Part shown: positions 34,339-42,414 of the stretch, one piece after another
Layout: every line of letters starts with the position of its first letter
Numbering within the stretch: position 1 is the first letter of the stretch
Assembly: GCA_947576945.1 (NCBI GenBank)
Contig: CANPTH010000029.1
Location: forward strand, 1-53,853
From: an uncultured Lachnospiraceae bacterium
Lineage (GTDB): Bacteria > Bacillota > Clostridia > Lachnospirales > Lachnospiraceae
Direction: 5' to 3'
DNA: 53,853 nucleotides
Notes under the pieces: model-generated
The model's input: only the letters and a program-made list of their open reading frames with translations
What the model was told of the DNA's origin: nothing
The model's database searches: none
Program-made: the position numbers and the translations under genes

Positions 34339-34849
34339 AGGAATCCTCCAATATTTTCCGCAGGTTCTTTACGCCCAGGCGGAATCTTGACTTGGCTGTT
34401 GAGAGGTTACACCCTGTGATACGGGCAATTTCGTGAAAAGGCAGTTCCTCGTAGATCCGCATGATGATGATCTCGCGCTGTTTCATGGAGAGCTGCTGCA
34501 GCGCCTGGTGGAGAAGAAGGGAATCTTCGACCTGCGCCAGCCGGGAATCTTCCCGGCCAGGCAAGGCGGTATCCTCCAGGCAGGCGGTATCCTTTCTGTG
34601 ATAGAAATAGTCCCGGCAGAGATTGCGCGCGATGATGAGAAGATACCCTTTCAGATTCCTGTGCCGGTAGGAATCCATATACCTGATGAAACGCAGGAAC
34701 ACTTCCTGTGTGATATCGTACGAGTCTGCCGTCTGCCCTGTCAGGTACAGGCAGAAGCGGTAGATGTCATCGTAGTAGCGGCTGACGATGGTATTCAGTG
34801 CATCCTGGCTTCCGTTATGAACTTTCTGCATCAGATCTTTGTCGGTCAA
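34325..34849 (-). CDS. ECF-type RNA polymerase sigma factor
   Basis: This 174-residue factor has region 2 (about 10-80: IVSRYYDDIYRFCLYLTGQ, DITQEVFLRFIRYM, LLIIARNLCRDYFYH). Region 4 is at about 110-165 (LSMKQREIIIMRIYEELPFHEIARITG, then LSTAKSRFRLGVKNLRKIL). It starts with TTG at 34849 after AAAGGAAAG. It leads an operon of four genes whose ends overlap or nearly touch. Sigma factors that head ABC-transporter operons usually respond to envelope stress or a peptide antibiotic, and control their own operon. Confidence 0.93.
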   Translation of the reverse strand: MTDKDLMQKVHNGSQDALNTIVSRYYDDIYRFCLYLTGQTADSYDITQEVFLRFIRYMDSYRHRNLKGYLLIIARNLCRDYFYHRKDTACLEDTALPGREDSRLAQVEDSLLLHQALQQLSMKQREIIIMRIYEELPFHEIARITGCNLSTAKSRFRLGVKNLRKILEDSYEPS

Positions 34850-35124
34850 CTGTCTTTCCTTTGCTTTCTGCGTTTCCTGTAACCCCTAATCGCTTATTCT
34901 ATAGAAATAACTGATTCTATCATACAAAAGTTTAACGCCGTCTTCAATCAATGATGATGCCGGCATTTCCGCATGCCTTTTGTGCATAGTCTGCTGGTAT
35001 TTTCCGGTGATTTGTGATACTATTACTTTCGTCACTGAATGCATGGTCTCTGGCAGGATCCTGCAGACTGACAGTTCAACTACAGGATATCCGTACGGAC
35101 ATTGTCCGGCGGACCAATCACAGA
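34850..35124. other. Divergent intergenic region
   Basis: This 275-bp gap separates the ECF sigma gene (minus) from the helicase gene (plus). It contains the 10-bp palindrome TTCTATAGAA near 34896-34905. The heptamer ATTCTAT occurs twice nearby, which on the minus strand gives -10-like ATAGAAT words. On the plus side TGTGATACTAT near 35013-35023 resembles an extended -10. The promoters are tentative. Confidence 0.4.
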
Positions 35125-37239
35125 ATGGAAAATATTATGGCAGGAAGACACACAGGACATACAAGGCATGTAAAACAAGAGAAGACAGACGGCCAGAACG
35201 GGCAGAAAGAGCTGTCAGATCAGAAAGAAGCTGCGGCTCAGGAGACAGAGGAAGAAACCGGACGGAACGTTACAGATATCCCGGAAGCCGTCTGGACGGT
35301 ATATTTACAGACGTTTCTGGAGTTTGACGAGAAAGAACACAGACGTTTTCTAAAGGGCTGCGAGAAGCAGATCGGGCAGTTGGAGCGCCGCATCGCCCGC
35401 AAGAAAAACCAGGAACCCCATCAGGTGCTGGCCGATATGAAGGAGCTGCACAAGAAGGCGGCGGCGATCGGTTATACGGTGGCAGGCAGGGAGAGCAGGC
35501 TGTTAAAGAAATACAGGCACGCCCTGCGGATGCTTGCCAGGCTGGACATTACCTTTCTTCACAGGATGGCGGCAGGTGCAAACCCGGAAGATATCGTGCA
35601 TATGCCGGGCACGGCGCAGCTGCTGCGGGCCAGATCTCTCTATGAGATCTATAAGGAAGAGTATATGCAGTACCTGGTGGGACAGCGGATCGAGGAACTG
35701 ATGGAGGCGGAGCCGGAGAAGCAGTATCCGGAAGCCAGAGGTATGGAGCGTCACTTTATCCTGCATATCGGGCCAACCAACAGCGGTAAGACCTATCAGG
35801 CGCTGCAGCGGCTGAAGCAGGCTTATCACGGTATTTACCTGGGTCCGCTGCGCCTGCTGGCGCTGGAAGTCTATGACAGGATGACGGCGGCAGGCATTCC
35901 GTGCAGCATGATCACCGGCGAGGAAGTCATCCGGACGCCGGGCAGCTTCGTGCAGGCTTCCACGGTGGAGATCATGGATATCCGGGAGGTTTACGATATT
36001 GCGGTGATTGACGAGGCGCAGATGATGGCGGACGAGAACCGGGGCAGTTTTTGGACGAGGGCGATTCTTGGCATTCGGGCGGAGGAGATTCATGTGTGCT
36101 GCTCCGGTACTGCAGAGCAGCTTCTGGTGAAAATGATCGAGCGGTGCGGTGATTCCTGTGAGATAGTTTACCATGAACGGAACACCAGGCTGGAATTTAT
36201 TCCGAAGCGCTTCGATATGAGTAAGGATGTGGAACCGGGGGATGCCCTGATTGCCTTTTCCAAGAAAAATGTACTGGCCATAGCGGCAACTCTGGAGAGC
36301 AGGGGGATCAGGGCCAGCGTGATCTACGGCAATCTGCCGCCCCAGACAAGGCGGGAGCAGGTGCGGCTTTTTACGGAGGGGATCAATCAGGTGGTGGTGG
36401 CCACGGACGCCATCGGCATGGGGATCAATCTGCCCATCCGCCGGGTAGTCTTTATGAATACGTCCAAATTTGACGGCACGGACAAGCGGCGTCTGGAGGC
36501 GGAGGAGATAAGGCAGATCGCCGGGCGGGCAGGACGGTATGGTTATTATGACGTGGGCTATGTGCAGTCCGCGCTGGATGTGGAGTATATCGGCAGGAAG
36601 CTGGAGGAACCTCTGCAGCCGCTCACCAGGGCGAGGACAGGTTTCCCGGAGGTGCTTCTGGATATCGATATGGAACTGGATGAGATCATCGAAGCATGGG
36701 AAGGCACGAGGAATCTGGCTTTCTACGACAAGATCTCCATGGCGGAGAGTGTGAAGAAATACCGCTATCTGAAGAATTACCGGAAGAAGCTGTCCTATAT
36801 AGAGGATCGGAAGTTCGTGCTGTCCCTGATCACCTGTCCCTTCGATGTGAAAGACAGGGAGGTGCTGCGCCTGTGGCTGTGGTACTGTGAGAAACCGACG
36901 GAAGACCACAATTGTCCGATGCTGCCCCAGGATTTTTCCCTGGAAGGGCTGGAATCTTATTATAAGCAGCTGGATCTGTATTCCCAGTTTTCCGGCAGGA
37001 TGAACTGGGAGATTGATAAGGAAGAAGTGGCGGTGAACAGGGAGTGGGCGCAGTCCGTGATCGGGGAGATGCTGGAGGACGATAAGGGCCAGTTTGAGAA
37101 GAAGTGCCGCGGCTGCGGCGTGGCGCTGCCCTGGGACTATGATTATCCGATCTGCCAGGACTGTTATCACAGCGGTGTCAAGGACGACCGGGTACGGCGC
37201 TCCATGCATAGATACCCTCATGACCGGAATAGAAGGTAA
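35125..37239 (+). CDS. SUV3-like ATP-dependent RNA helicase
   Basis: This large helicase of about 704 residues has motifs nearly identical to mitochondrial SUV3: motif I GPTNSGKTYQAL (about 213-224), GPLRLLALEVYD, motif II VIDEAQMM (DEAQ rather than DEAD), and motif VI QIAGRAGRYG (about 473-482). A charged N-terminal region precedes the core. The C-terminus has a CRGCG and CQDC pair that could bind zinc. SUV3 unwinds RNA for degradation. The start is uncertain: ATG at 35125 or 35137; the frame opens at GTG 35014, but that overlaps a likely promoter. The PPTase gene follows 17 bp later. Confidence 0.88.
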   Translation: MENIMAGRHTGHTRHVKQEKTDGQNGQKELSDQKEAAAQETEEETGRNVTDIPEAVWTVYLQTFLEFDEKEHRRFLKGCEKQIGQLERRIARKKNQEPHQVLADMKELHKKAAAIGYTVAGRESRLLKKYRHALRMLARLDITFLHRMAAGANPEDIVHMPGTAQLLRARSLYEIYKEEYMQYLVGQRIEELMEAEPEKQYPEARGMERHFILHIGPTNSGKTYQALQRLKQAYHGIYLGPLRLLALEVYDRMTAAGIPCSMITGEEVIRTPGSFVQASTVEIMDIREVYDIAVIDEAQMMADENRGSFWTRAILGIRAEEIHVCCSGTAEQLLVKMIERCGDSCEIVYHERNTRLEFIPKRFDMSKDVEPGDALIAFSKKNVLAIAATLESRGIRASVIYGNLPPQTRREQVRLFTEGINQVVVATDAIGMGINLPIRRVVFMNTSKFDGTDKRRLEAEEIRQIAGRAGRYGYYDVGYVQSALDVEYIGRKLEEPLQPLTRARTGFPEVLLDIDMELDEIIEAWEGTRNLAFYDKISMAESVKKYRYLKNYRKKLSYIEDRKFVLSLITCPFDVKDREVLRLWLWYCEKPTEDHNCPMLPQDFSLEGLESYYKQLDLYSQFSGRMNWEIDKEEVAVNREWAQSVIGEMLEDDKGQFEKKCRGCGVALPWDYDYPICQDCYHSGVKDDRVRRSMHRYPHDRNRR

Positions 37240-37256
37240 TAAGAGAGTGACGGTAA

Positions 37257-37934
37257 ATGATGATCCACACATACTATATTGAAGTGACGCAGTTTGAGGA
37301 TAAAGATCTTTTTCAGGAAAAGCGAAGTCTTCTGTCGCCCTGCAGGCAGCAGAAAATTGCGCGGATCAGACCGGAAAGAGATAAGTGCAGGAGTCTGGGA
37401 GCCGGCCTGGCGCTGGATCATGCCCTGCAGGTCTATGGACTTCGGGAACGTGACATGGAATATGTGTCCGGCGAATGGGGAAAGCCTTTCTTTCAGGCGT
37501 ATCCGGATATCCATTTCTCACTGTCGCATTCCGGAGCGTATGCCGTATGCAGTATAGGGGAGGTCCCTGTGGGCAATGATATCGAGCAGGTGAGAGAAGG
37601 CCGGCTTAAGGTGGCGGAGCGCTTTTTCACGGCGCAGGAACTGGAATTTCTGTATGCGGTGCAGGATGAGGAGGAAATTACGCAGAGGATGTTCCGCATC
37701 TGGACCATGAAGGAGAGCTTTCTGAAAGTGACAGGCAGGGGAATGACTCTGCCGCTGAAGAGTTTCTCGGTGATCGTGGATGCCAGAACGGATACGGCCC
37801 GGGTGGAATATGGTTCCGGTCATGCGGCGTACCGTATGAAGGAATACGACGATATTCCGGGGTATCGGGTGGCGGTGTGCTGTCATGCGGACAGCGAGAC
37901 GGCAAAGTACATGGAGCCGGTGGCATTGTGGTAA
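37257..37934 (+). CDS. 4'-Phosphopantetheinyl transferase, Sfp type
   Basis: This 225-residue enzyme attaches phosphopantetheine from CoA to acyl or peptidyl carrier proteins. The Sfp signature is present: FSLSHSG (about 92-98), VGNDIEQ (about 106-112, the Mg-binding Asp and Glu) and WTMKESFLKVTGRG (about 149-162, the WxxKE motif). The length matches Sfp (224). No carrier protein or synthase is nearby, so the target is outside the window. It follows the helicase gene by 17 bp and is probably co-transcribed with it. Two consecutive ATG codons make the exact start ambiguous by one residue. Confidence 0.93.
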   Translation: MMIHTYYIEVTQFEDKDLFQEKRSLLSPCRQQKIARIRPERDKCRSLGAGLALDHALQVYGLRERDMEYVSGEWGKPFFQAYPDIHFSLSHSGAYAVCSIGEVPVGNDIEQVREGRLKVAERFFTAQELEFLYAVQDEEEITQRMFRIWTMKESFLKVTGRGMTLPLKSFSVIVDARTDTARVEYGSGHAAYRMKEYDDIPGYRVAVCCHADSETAKYMEPVALW

Positions 37935-37974
37935 AGGCTCCGGCCGTCGATATGTCCGTAAACAGTTGTATATA

Positions 37975-38017
37975 ATGAAAGGGTGAGAGTCGATCTTTCC
38001 GGACTTTCACCCTTCAT
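37975..38017. terminator. Bidirectional terminator between PPTase and uxaC genes
   Basis: GGGTGAGAGTC (37981-37991) pairs with GACTTTCACCC (38002-38012) with one G-U, around a 10-nt loop. The flanking ATGAAA and TTCAT extend the stem. It lies between two convergent genes and can serve both, although the T-runs are short. Confidence 0.7.
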
Positions 38018-38036
38018 TCTCATAACAGATCTGCAA

Positions 38037-39443
38037 TTACAGATCAAACCCAAAATATCTCACAGCATTGTCATAGCAGATTCCCTTAACGATCTTTTCC
38101 AGCGCTTTCTCATCGCAGGGATATTCGCCGTCTTCCACCCAGCCGCCCAGCAGGTCGCAGAGAATACGGCGGAAATATTCGTGTCTGGTGTAGGAGAGGA
38201 AGCTTCTGGAGTCGGTGAGCATCCCCACGAAATTGCTGAGCATTCCCAGATTCGCCAGGGAAGTCATCTGTTCGGTCATGCCGGCCTTGTGGTCATTGAA
38301 CCACCATGCAGAGCCATGCTGCAGTTTCCCCACGGCGGAATCGTCCTGAAAGCTGCCGATCACGGAGTCGATGACGGCGTTGTCGTTTGGATTTAAGGAG
38401 TAGAGTATCGTCTTTGGCAGCCTGCCGGCAGCTGTCAGCGCGTTGAGGAAACCTGTAAGCTGGCTGGCAGGCGCATCCGTATTGATACAGTCGTAACCTG
38501 TGTCGGGGCCAAGCTTTTCGAACATGGCGCTGTTGTTGTTGCGGCTGCAGCCGTAATGGAGCTGCATGACCCAGCCAAGTCGGTGGTATTCCCGGCCCAG
38601 GTAAAGCATTAAGGCAGTCTTGTAGCCGGCAGCTTCTGCAGGAGTCAAAGGTTCGCCATGCAGCCCCTTCTGGAAGACCGCTTCCACTTCGGTGTCGCAG
38701 ATGGGAGCGTACATGACATAGTCCAGACCGTGGTCGGATACCAGACAGCCCTTCTTATGGAAGAATTCCATGCGGTTTCTCAGTGCGGTCTTTAAGTCGT
38801 CAAAGGTTCTGACAGTGACGCCGGCTGCCGTTTCCAGACGCCTGATATAGCCGGGGAAAGCGGGGGCATCTACGTTCACGGCCTTATCGGGACGCCACGC
38901 CGGAAGCACCTGCACATCGAAGGTGTCGTCTTCCCGGATCTTATCATGCCATTCCAGAGAATCCGCCGGGTCGTCCGTGGTGCACAGCAGGGTGACGCCG
39001 GACTGCCTGATCAGTCCGCGGACGCTCATCTGTGGATCTTTCAGCTTTGCATTGCAAAGCTGCCATACTTCCTCGGCAGTTTCGCCGTTTAAATGTCCGT
39101 AATAGCCGAAATACCGCTGCAGTTCCAGATGGGACCAGTGATACAGGGGATTGCCGATCAGCTTCTCCAGGGTTTCGGCCCATTTCTGAAATTTCTCCCG
39201 GGCCGGGGCATCGCCGGTGATGAAGGCCTCTTCGATGCCGTTGGAGCGCATCTGCCGCCATTTATAGTGATCGCCGCCCAGCCAGACCTGGGTAATATCG
39301 GTAAACTGTCTGTCCTGTGCGATGTCCTGAGGGCTGATATGGCAGTGATAGTCCAGGATGGGCATGGGTTTGGCATAGTCGTGATAGAGCTTTTGTGCAC
39401 ATTCCGTATGCAGTAAAAAGTTTTCGTCCATAAATGTTTTCAT
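38037..39443 (-). CDS. uxaC: Uronate (glucuronate/galacturonate) isomerase
   Basis: UxaC converts D-glucuronate to D-fructuronate and D-galacturonate to D-tagaturonate, the first step of uronate use. The 468 residues match the family length. Visible marks are the N-terminal LDYHCHISP motif (about 30-38, metal-binding HxH), the KWRQMRSNG region near 57, and VSDHGLDYVMYAP near 245. The C-terminal half has LTDSRSFLSYTRHEYFRRILC. An AAAGGA site precedes the ATG. It follows the LacI-family gene by 84 bp on the same strand, forming one operon divergent from uxaA-uxaB. Confidence 0.97.
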   Translation of the reverse strand: MKTFMDENFLLHTECAQKLYHDYAKPMPILDYHCHISPQDIAQDRQFTDITQVWLGGDHYKWRQMRSNGIEEAFITGDAPAREKFQKWAETLEKLIGNPLYHWSHLELQRYFGYYGHLNGETAEEVWQLCNAKLKDPQMSVRGLIRQSGVTLLCTTDDPADSLEWHDKIREDDTFDVQVLPAWRPDKAVNVDAPAFPGYIRRLETAAGVTVRTFDDLKTALRNRMEFFHKKGCLVSDHGLDYVMYAPICDTEVEAVFQKGLHGEPLTPAEAAGYKTALMLYLGREYHRLGWVMQLHYGCSRNNNSAMFEKLGPDTGYDCINTDAPASQLTGFLNALTAAGRLPKTILYSLNPNDNAVIDSVIGSFQDDSAVGKLQHGSAWWFNDHKAGMTEQMTSLANLGMLSNFVGMLTDSRSFLSYTRHEYFRRILCDLLGGWVEDGEYPCDEKALEKIVKGICYDNAVRYFGFDL

Positions 39444-39527
39444 AAGGTAAAGTCCTTTCTTTGTCTGCCGGTTTGCCGCGTCCCGGAGAGGGATGCGGTA
39501 AGCGGTGTTTTTTGCTGTCAGGCGCTG

Positions 39528-40523
39528 TCAGAAATCGGTGGTGGAGCGTCTGACCAGATGGCATTTAACGATTTGTTTCTGTTTGACGGTATCGCCGCCA
39601 AGCAATGTCATGACAGAGTCGATGGTAGTCTTGCACAGCACCTCGACCCGGTTGTCAATGGTGGTAAGTTCCGGCTCACAGCAGATGGAAAGCTCGGAAT
39701 TGTTGCAGCCGATGACGCTGACCTCATCCGGTACGCGCAGGCCTCTGGCATGGAGATATTTCAGGGCGCCGACAGCCAGTTCGTCCGTGGCGGCGATCAC
39801 ACTGTCGAAGTGCAGGCCGCGTTTTCGAAGAAGCAGATCCCTGACAGCGTAGACTGCATTTTCCGGATAGAGGATACGGTTCTGATCGATCGGGATGCCG
39901 TGGGCTTTGAGCGCGTTCTCATAGCCTTCCAACTTGCGCATTGCACTGTAGGAGCGGGAATTGGAGAGAAAAAGGATCTCTCTCCTGCCGGCAAAGAGCA
40001 GTTCTTCCGTCACATCGTAGACTGCCTGCTGATCGTCGGCCAGTACACTGTAGATATTGTCCCCCTCCAGCCAGCCGTTGATCAGGAAGACGGGAAGTCT
40101 GGCGGCTACGCTGCGAAACCAGCCGTTTTGCTTCGGGGCGTCGCAGCTGTAATCGGAGCCGACCATGATCAGGGCGTCGATCTGCTTTTTCAGGATGCGT
40201 TCCACCGCCTGCTGCTTATCTTCCTCCGCATATCCGCTGCAGTAGAGAATGCAGTCGTAACCATATCCCTGCAGGTTCTTCTCCAGATAGGAAACGGCTT
40301 TCGACATATAGATATCCGCCACGTCAGGGCAGACGATCCCCACCGTATTCATGGAACCGAGACCCAGGCCGCGGGCAAAGGCGTTGGGCGTATAGTCGTT
40401 GTCCGCCATGATCCGGCGCACTTTGTCTTTGGTCTGCTGGCTGACTTTCGGGCTGTCGTTTACGACCCGGGATACTGTGGCGATGGATACGTCCGCCAGT
40501 CTGGCAATGTCATAAATATTCAT
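39528..40523 (-). CDS. LacI-family repressor of the uronate genes
   Basis: This 331-residue regulator has a LacI-type HTH and hinge at residues 1-60 (IYDIARLADVSIATVSRVVND, then NAFARGLGL). A sugar-binding sensor domain follows (about 62-328), with the usual VSVIGCNNSELS near 265. It is placed between uxaC and uxaA. Two TGTAA-N4-TTACA sites in the divergent gap, one by each promoter, fit this protein repressing both directions and itself. The effector is likely a uronate or pathway intermediate. Confidence 0.94.
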   Translation of the reverse strand: MNIYDIARLADVSIATVSRVVNDSPKVSQQTKDKVRRIMADNDYTPNAFARGLGLGSMNTVGIVCPDVADIYMSKAVSYLEKNLQGYGYDCILYCSGYAEEDKQQAVERILKKQIDALIMVGSDYSCDAPKQNGWFRSVAARLPVFLINGWLEGDNIYSVLADDQQAVYDVTEELLFAGRREILFLSNSRSYSAMRKLEGYENALKAHGIPIDQNRILYPENAVYAVRDLLLRKRGLHFDSVIAATDELAVGALKYLHARGLRVPDEVSVIGCNNSELSICCEPELTTIDNRVEVLCKTTIDSVMTLLGGDTVKQKQIVKCHLVRRSTTDF

Positions 40524-40602
40524 GGCACAAAGATTCCTTTCGCTGCGGGTTGTTTTGTCTGTGGTCGTTCCGGCTGCATGGGACAGCGATACAGTGTCGG
40601 CG

Positions 40603-40616
40603 TGTAAGTATTTACA
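40603..40616. promoter_or_regulatory. LacI-type operator, lacI-uxaC side
   Basis: TGTAA-GTAT-TTACA is a palindrome with 5-bp arms. It lies just downstream of the predicted start of the minus-strand promoter (about 40620), where a bound repressor would block the lacI-uxaC transcript. The arms equal those of the second operator at 40770-40787. Confidence 0.7.
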
Positions 40617-40626
40617 TCATATTTCT

Positions 40627-40655
40627 ATTATAACATTTGCATTGAGGAGTGCAAT
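40627..40655 (-). promoter_or_regulatory. Promoter of lacI-uxaC
   Basis: On the minus strand a perfect extended -10 (TGTTATAAT, TATAAT at 40627-40632) lies 16-17 bp from a partial -35 (TTGCAC or ATTGCA near 40650). The start near 40620 is followed at once by the operator at 40603-40616. Confidence 0.6.
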
Positions 40656-40739
40656 CTACATTTTATTGTGATAATAGCTAATTTTATGCGGAACTATTTA
40701 TACAATATAACAAAAAAGTGCGATGACAGGAAGAAACGG

Positions 40740-40768
40740 TTGACTTTGAGATTGGAAAAAGATAAATT
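40740..40768 (+). promoter_or_regulatory. Promoter of uxaA-uxaB
   Basis: TTGACT (40740-40745), a 17-bp spacer and TAAATT (40763-40768) point to uxaA. The expected start near 40775 falls inside the second operator (40770-40787), which fits direct repression. Confidence 0.55.
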
Positions 40769-40769
40769 G

Positions 40770-40787
40770 AATGTAAATGCTTACATT
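40770..40787. promoter_or_regulatory. LacI-type operator, uxaA side
   Basis: AATGTAA-ATGC-TTACATT is an 18-bp palindrome with perfect 7-bp arms. Its core TGTAA-N4-TTACA is the same as at 40603-40616. It overlaps the likely uxaA transcription start. Confidence 0.75.
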
Positions 40788-40843
40788 TTAAAAAGCTCAG
40801 GGTCGAAAGAACCCGGTACAGGGCAGGAAAGGACAAAAGATCA

Positions 40844-42352
40844 ATGCAGACTTATATAAGGATCCATCCAAAAGACAAGGTGGCAGTGGCGCTTCAGCCG
40901 ATGTGCGCGCACAGTGTGGCGACGGTGGACGGCGACGGGATCGTACTGACAGAAGAGATTAAGCAGGGCCATAAATTTGCACTGTGCGACATGGAAGAAG
41001 GAGAGCAGGTGATCAAGTACGGCGCTCCCATAGGAATCGCGAAAGAACGGATTGCGAAAGGATCCTGGGTGCATACCCATAATATGCGCACCGGATTGGG
41101 CGGGCTTTTGAACTACACATATGAGCCGTGCGGCACGGAGGGGGCGGAGAGCAGAGGGGGCGGTACAACCGGGACGGCGGCCTGCTTCCAGGGATTCCGT
41201 CGTCCGGACGGGAAGGCGGGAGTCCGCAATGAGGTCTGGATCATCCCCACGGTGGGATGCGTTAATTCTGTGGCGGCCGCCATCGAAAAGAGGGCCAGGG
41301 ACAGCATCAGAGAAATGGGATCGGTGGAGGCGGTGGCAGCCTTCTCCCATCCGTATGGCTGTTCTCAGATGGGAGAAGATCAGGAGAACACCAGGCGGAT
41401 TCTTGCCGATCTGGTCCGTCATCCCAATGCGGGCGGCGTGCTGGTGCTGGGGCTGGGCTGTGAGAACAGCAATGTGGAGGCGCTCAAGGAGTATATCGGC
41501 CCGTACGATCCGGCCAGGGTCAGATTCCTGGTCTGCCAGGAAGTGGAAGAGGAAGTGGAGGCCGGCGTCAGGCTGGTGCGGGAGCTTGTGGAGTATGCCG
41601 GTGGTTTTGTGCGGACAAAGATACCGTGCAGCGAACTGATCGTGGGCATGAAGTGCGGCGGTTCCGACGGACTTTCCGGTATCACGGCCAATCCTGCGGT
41701 GGGGGTATTCTCTGACATGCTGATCGAGGCGGGCGGTACGACGATCCTTACGGAGGTGCCGGAGATGTTCGGTGCGGAGACTCTTTTGATGAACCGCTGT
41801 GAGAACCGGGAATTGTTTGAGAAGACGGTGACAATGATCAATGATTTTAAGGAGTACTTTGTCCGGCACGATCAGACGGTCTATGAGAATCCATCCCCGG
41901 GCAATAAGATGGGAGGCATCTCCACGCTGGAAGATAAGTCGCTGGGATGCACTCAGAAGTCGGGATCGGCGCCTGTCAGAGGCGTGCTGGCCTATGGGGA
42001 GACGGCAGAAGGAAAGGGACTGCATCTGCTCAGCGCTCCGGGCAACGATCTGGTGGCGGCAACGGCGCTGGCAGCTGCAGGAGCGCAGATTGTGCTGTTT
42101 ACGACCGGAAGAGGCACACCCTTTGCCTCTCCGGTGCCGACGGTTAAGATCTCAAGCAATGATTCCCTTTATCGGCATAAAAAGAACTGGATCGACTTCA
42201 ACTGCGGAGAGCTGGTGCAGGGGAAGCCGCTGGAAGTCCTGGGAGACGAACTTTTCCGGTATGTGCTGGAGGCTGCCTCCGGCAGGAAGGTGAAGGCTGA
42301 GGAAGCGGGATTTCATGATATGGCGATCTTTAAACAGGGTGTGACTTTGTAA
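40844..42352 (+). CDS. uxaA: Altronate dehydratase
   Basis: UxaA removes water from D-altronate to give 2-keto-3-deoxygluconate. The 502 residues show both standard parts: an N-terminal SAF domain (about 1-95, with IRIHPKDKVAVALQP and WVHTHNMRTG) and the large C-terminal UxaA domain from about 125. The latter has GFRRPDGKAGVRNEVWIIPTVGC, GCSQMGED, and the KCGGSDGLSGITANPAVG segment near 272. Iron-binding cysteines are conserved in the family. AGGAAAGGA lies upstream of the ATG. It starts the plus-strand half of the uronate regulon, 62 bp before uxaB. Confidence 0.96.
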   Translation: MQTYIRIHPKDKVAVALQPMCAHSVATVDGDGIVLTEEIKQGHKFALCDMEEGEQVIKYGAPIGIAKERIAKGSWVHTHNMRTGLGGLLNYTYEPCGTEGAESRGGGTTGTAACFQGFRRPDGKAGVRNEVWIIPTVGCVNSVAAAIEKRARDSIREMGSVEAVAAFSHPYGCSQMGEDQENTRRILADLVRHPNAGGVLVLGLGCENSNVEALKEYIGPYDPARVRFLVCQEVEEEVEAGVRLVRELVEYAGGFVRTKIPCSELIVGMKCGGSDGLSGITANPAVGVFSDMLIEAGGTTILTEVPEMFGAETLLMNRCENRELFEKTVTMINDFKEYFVRHDQTVYENPSPGNKMGGISTLEDKSLGCTQKSGSAPVRGVLAYGETAEGKGLHLLSAPGNDLVAATALAAAGAQIVLFTTGRGTPFASPVPTVKISSNDSLYRHKKNWIDFNCGELVQGKPLEVLGDELFRYVLEAASGRKVKAEEAGFHDMAIFKQGVTL

Positions 42353-42414
42353 AAGCGGAGGATTGCCGGGCGTTTGGACGGTTGTGAGCAGGAGCAGAAA
42401 GGAATAGGGACGAA

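Noticed and set aside
35503-37272. 589-residue open frame on the minus strand inside the helicase gene
   Set aside because: It is antisense to an intact SUV3-like helicase with all motifs; its composition is that of a reverse shadow.
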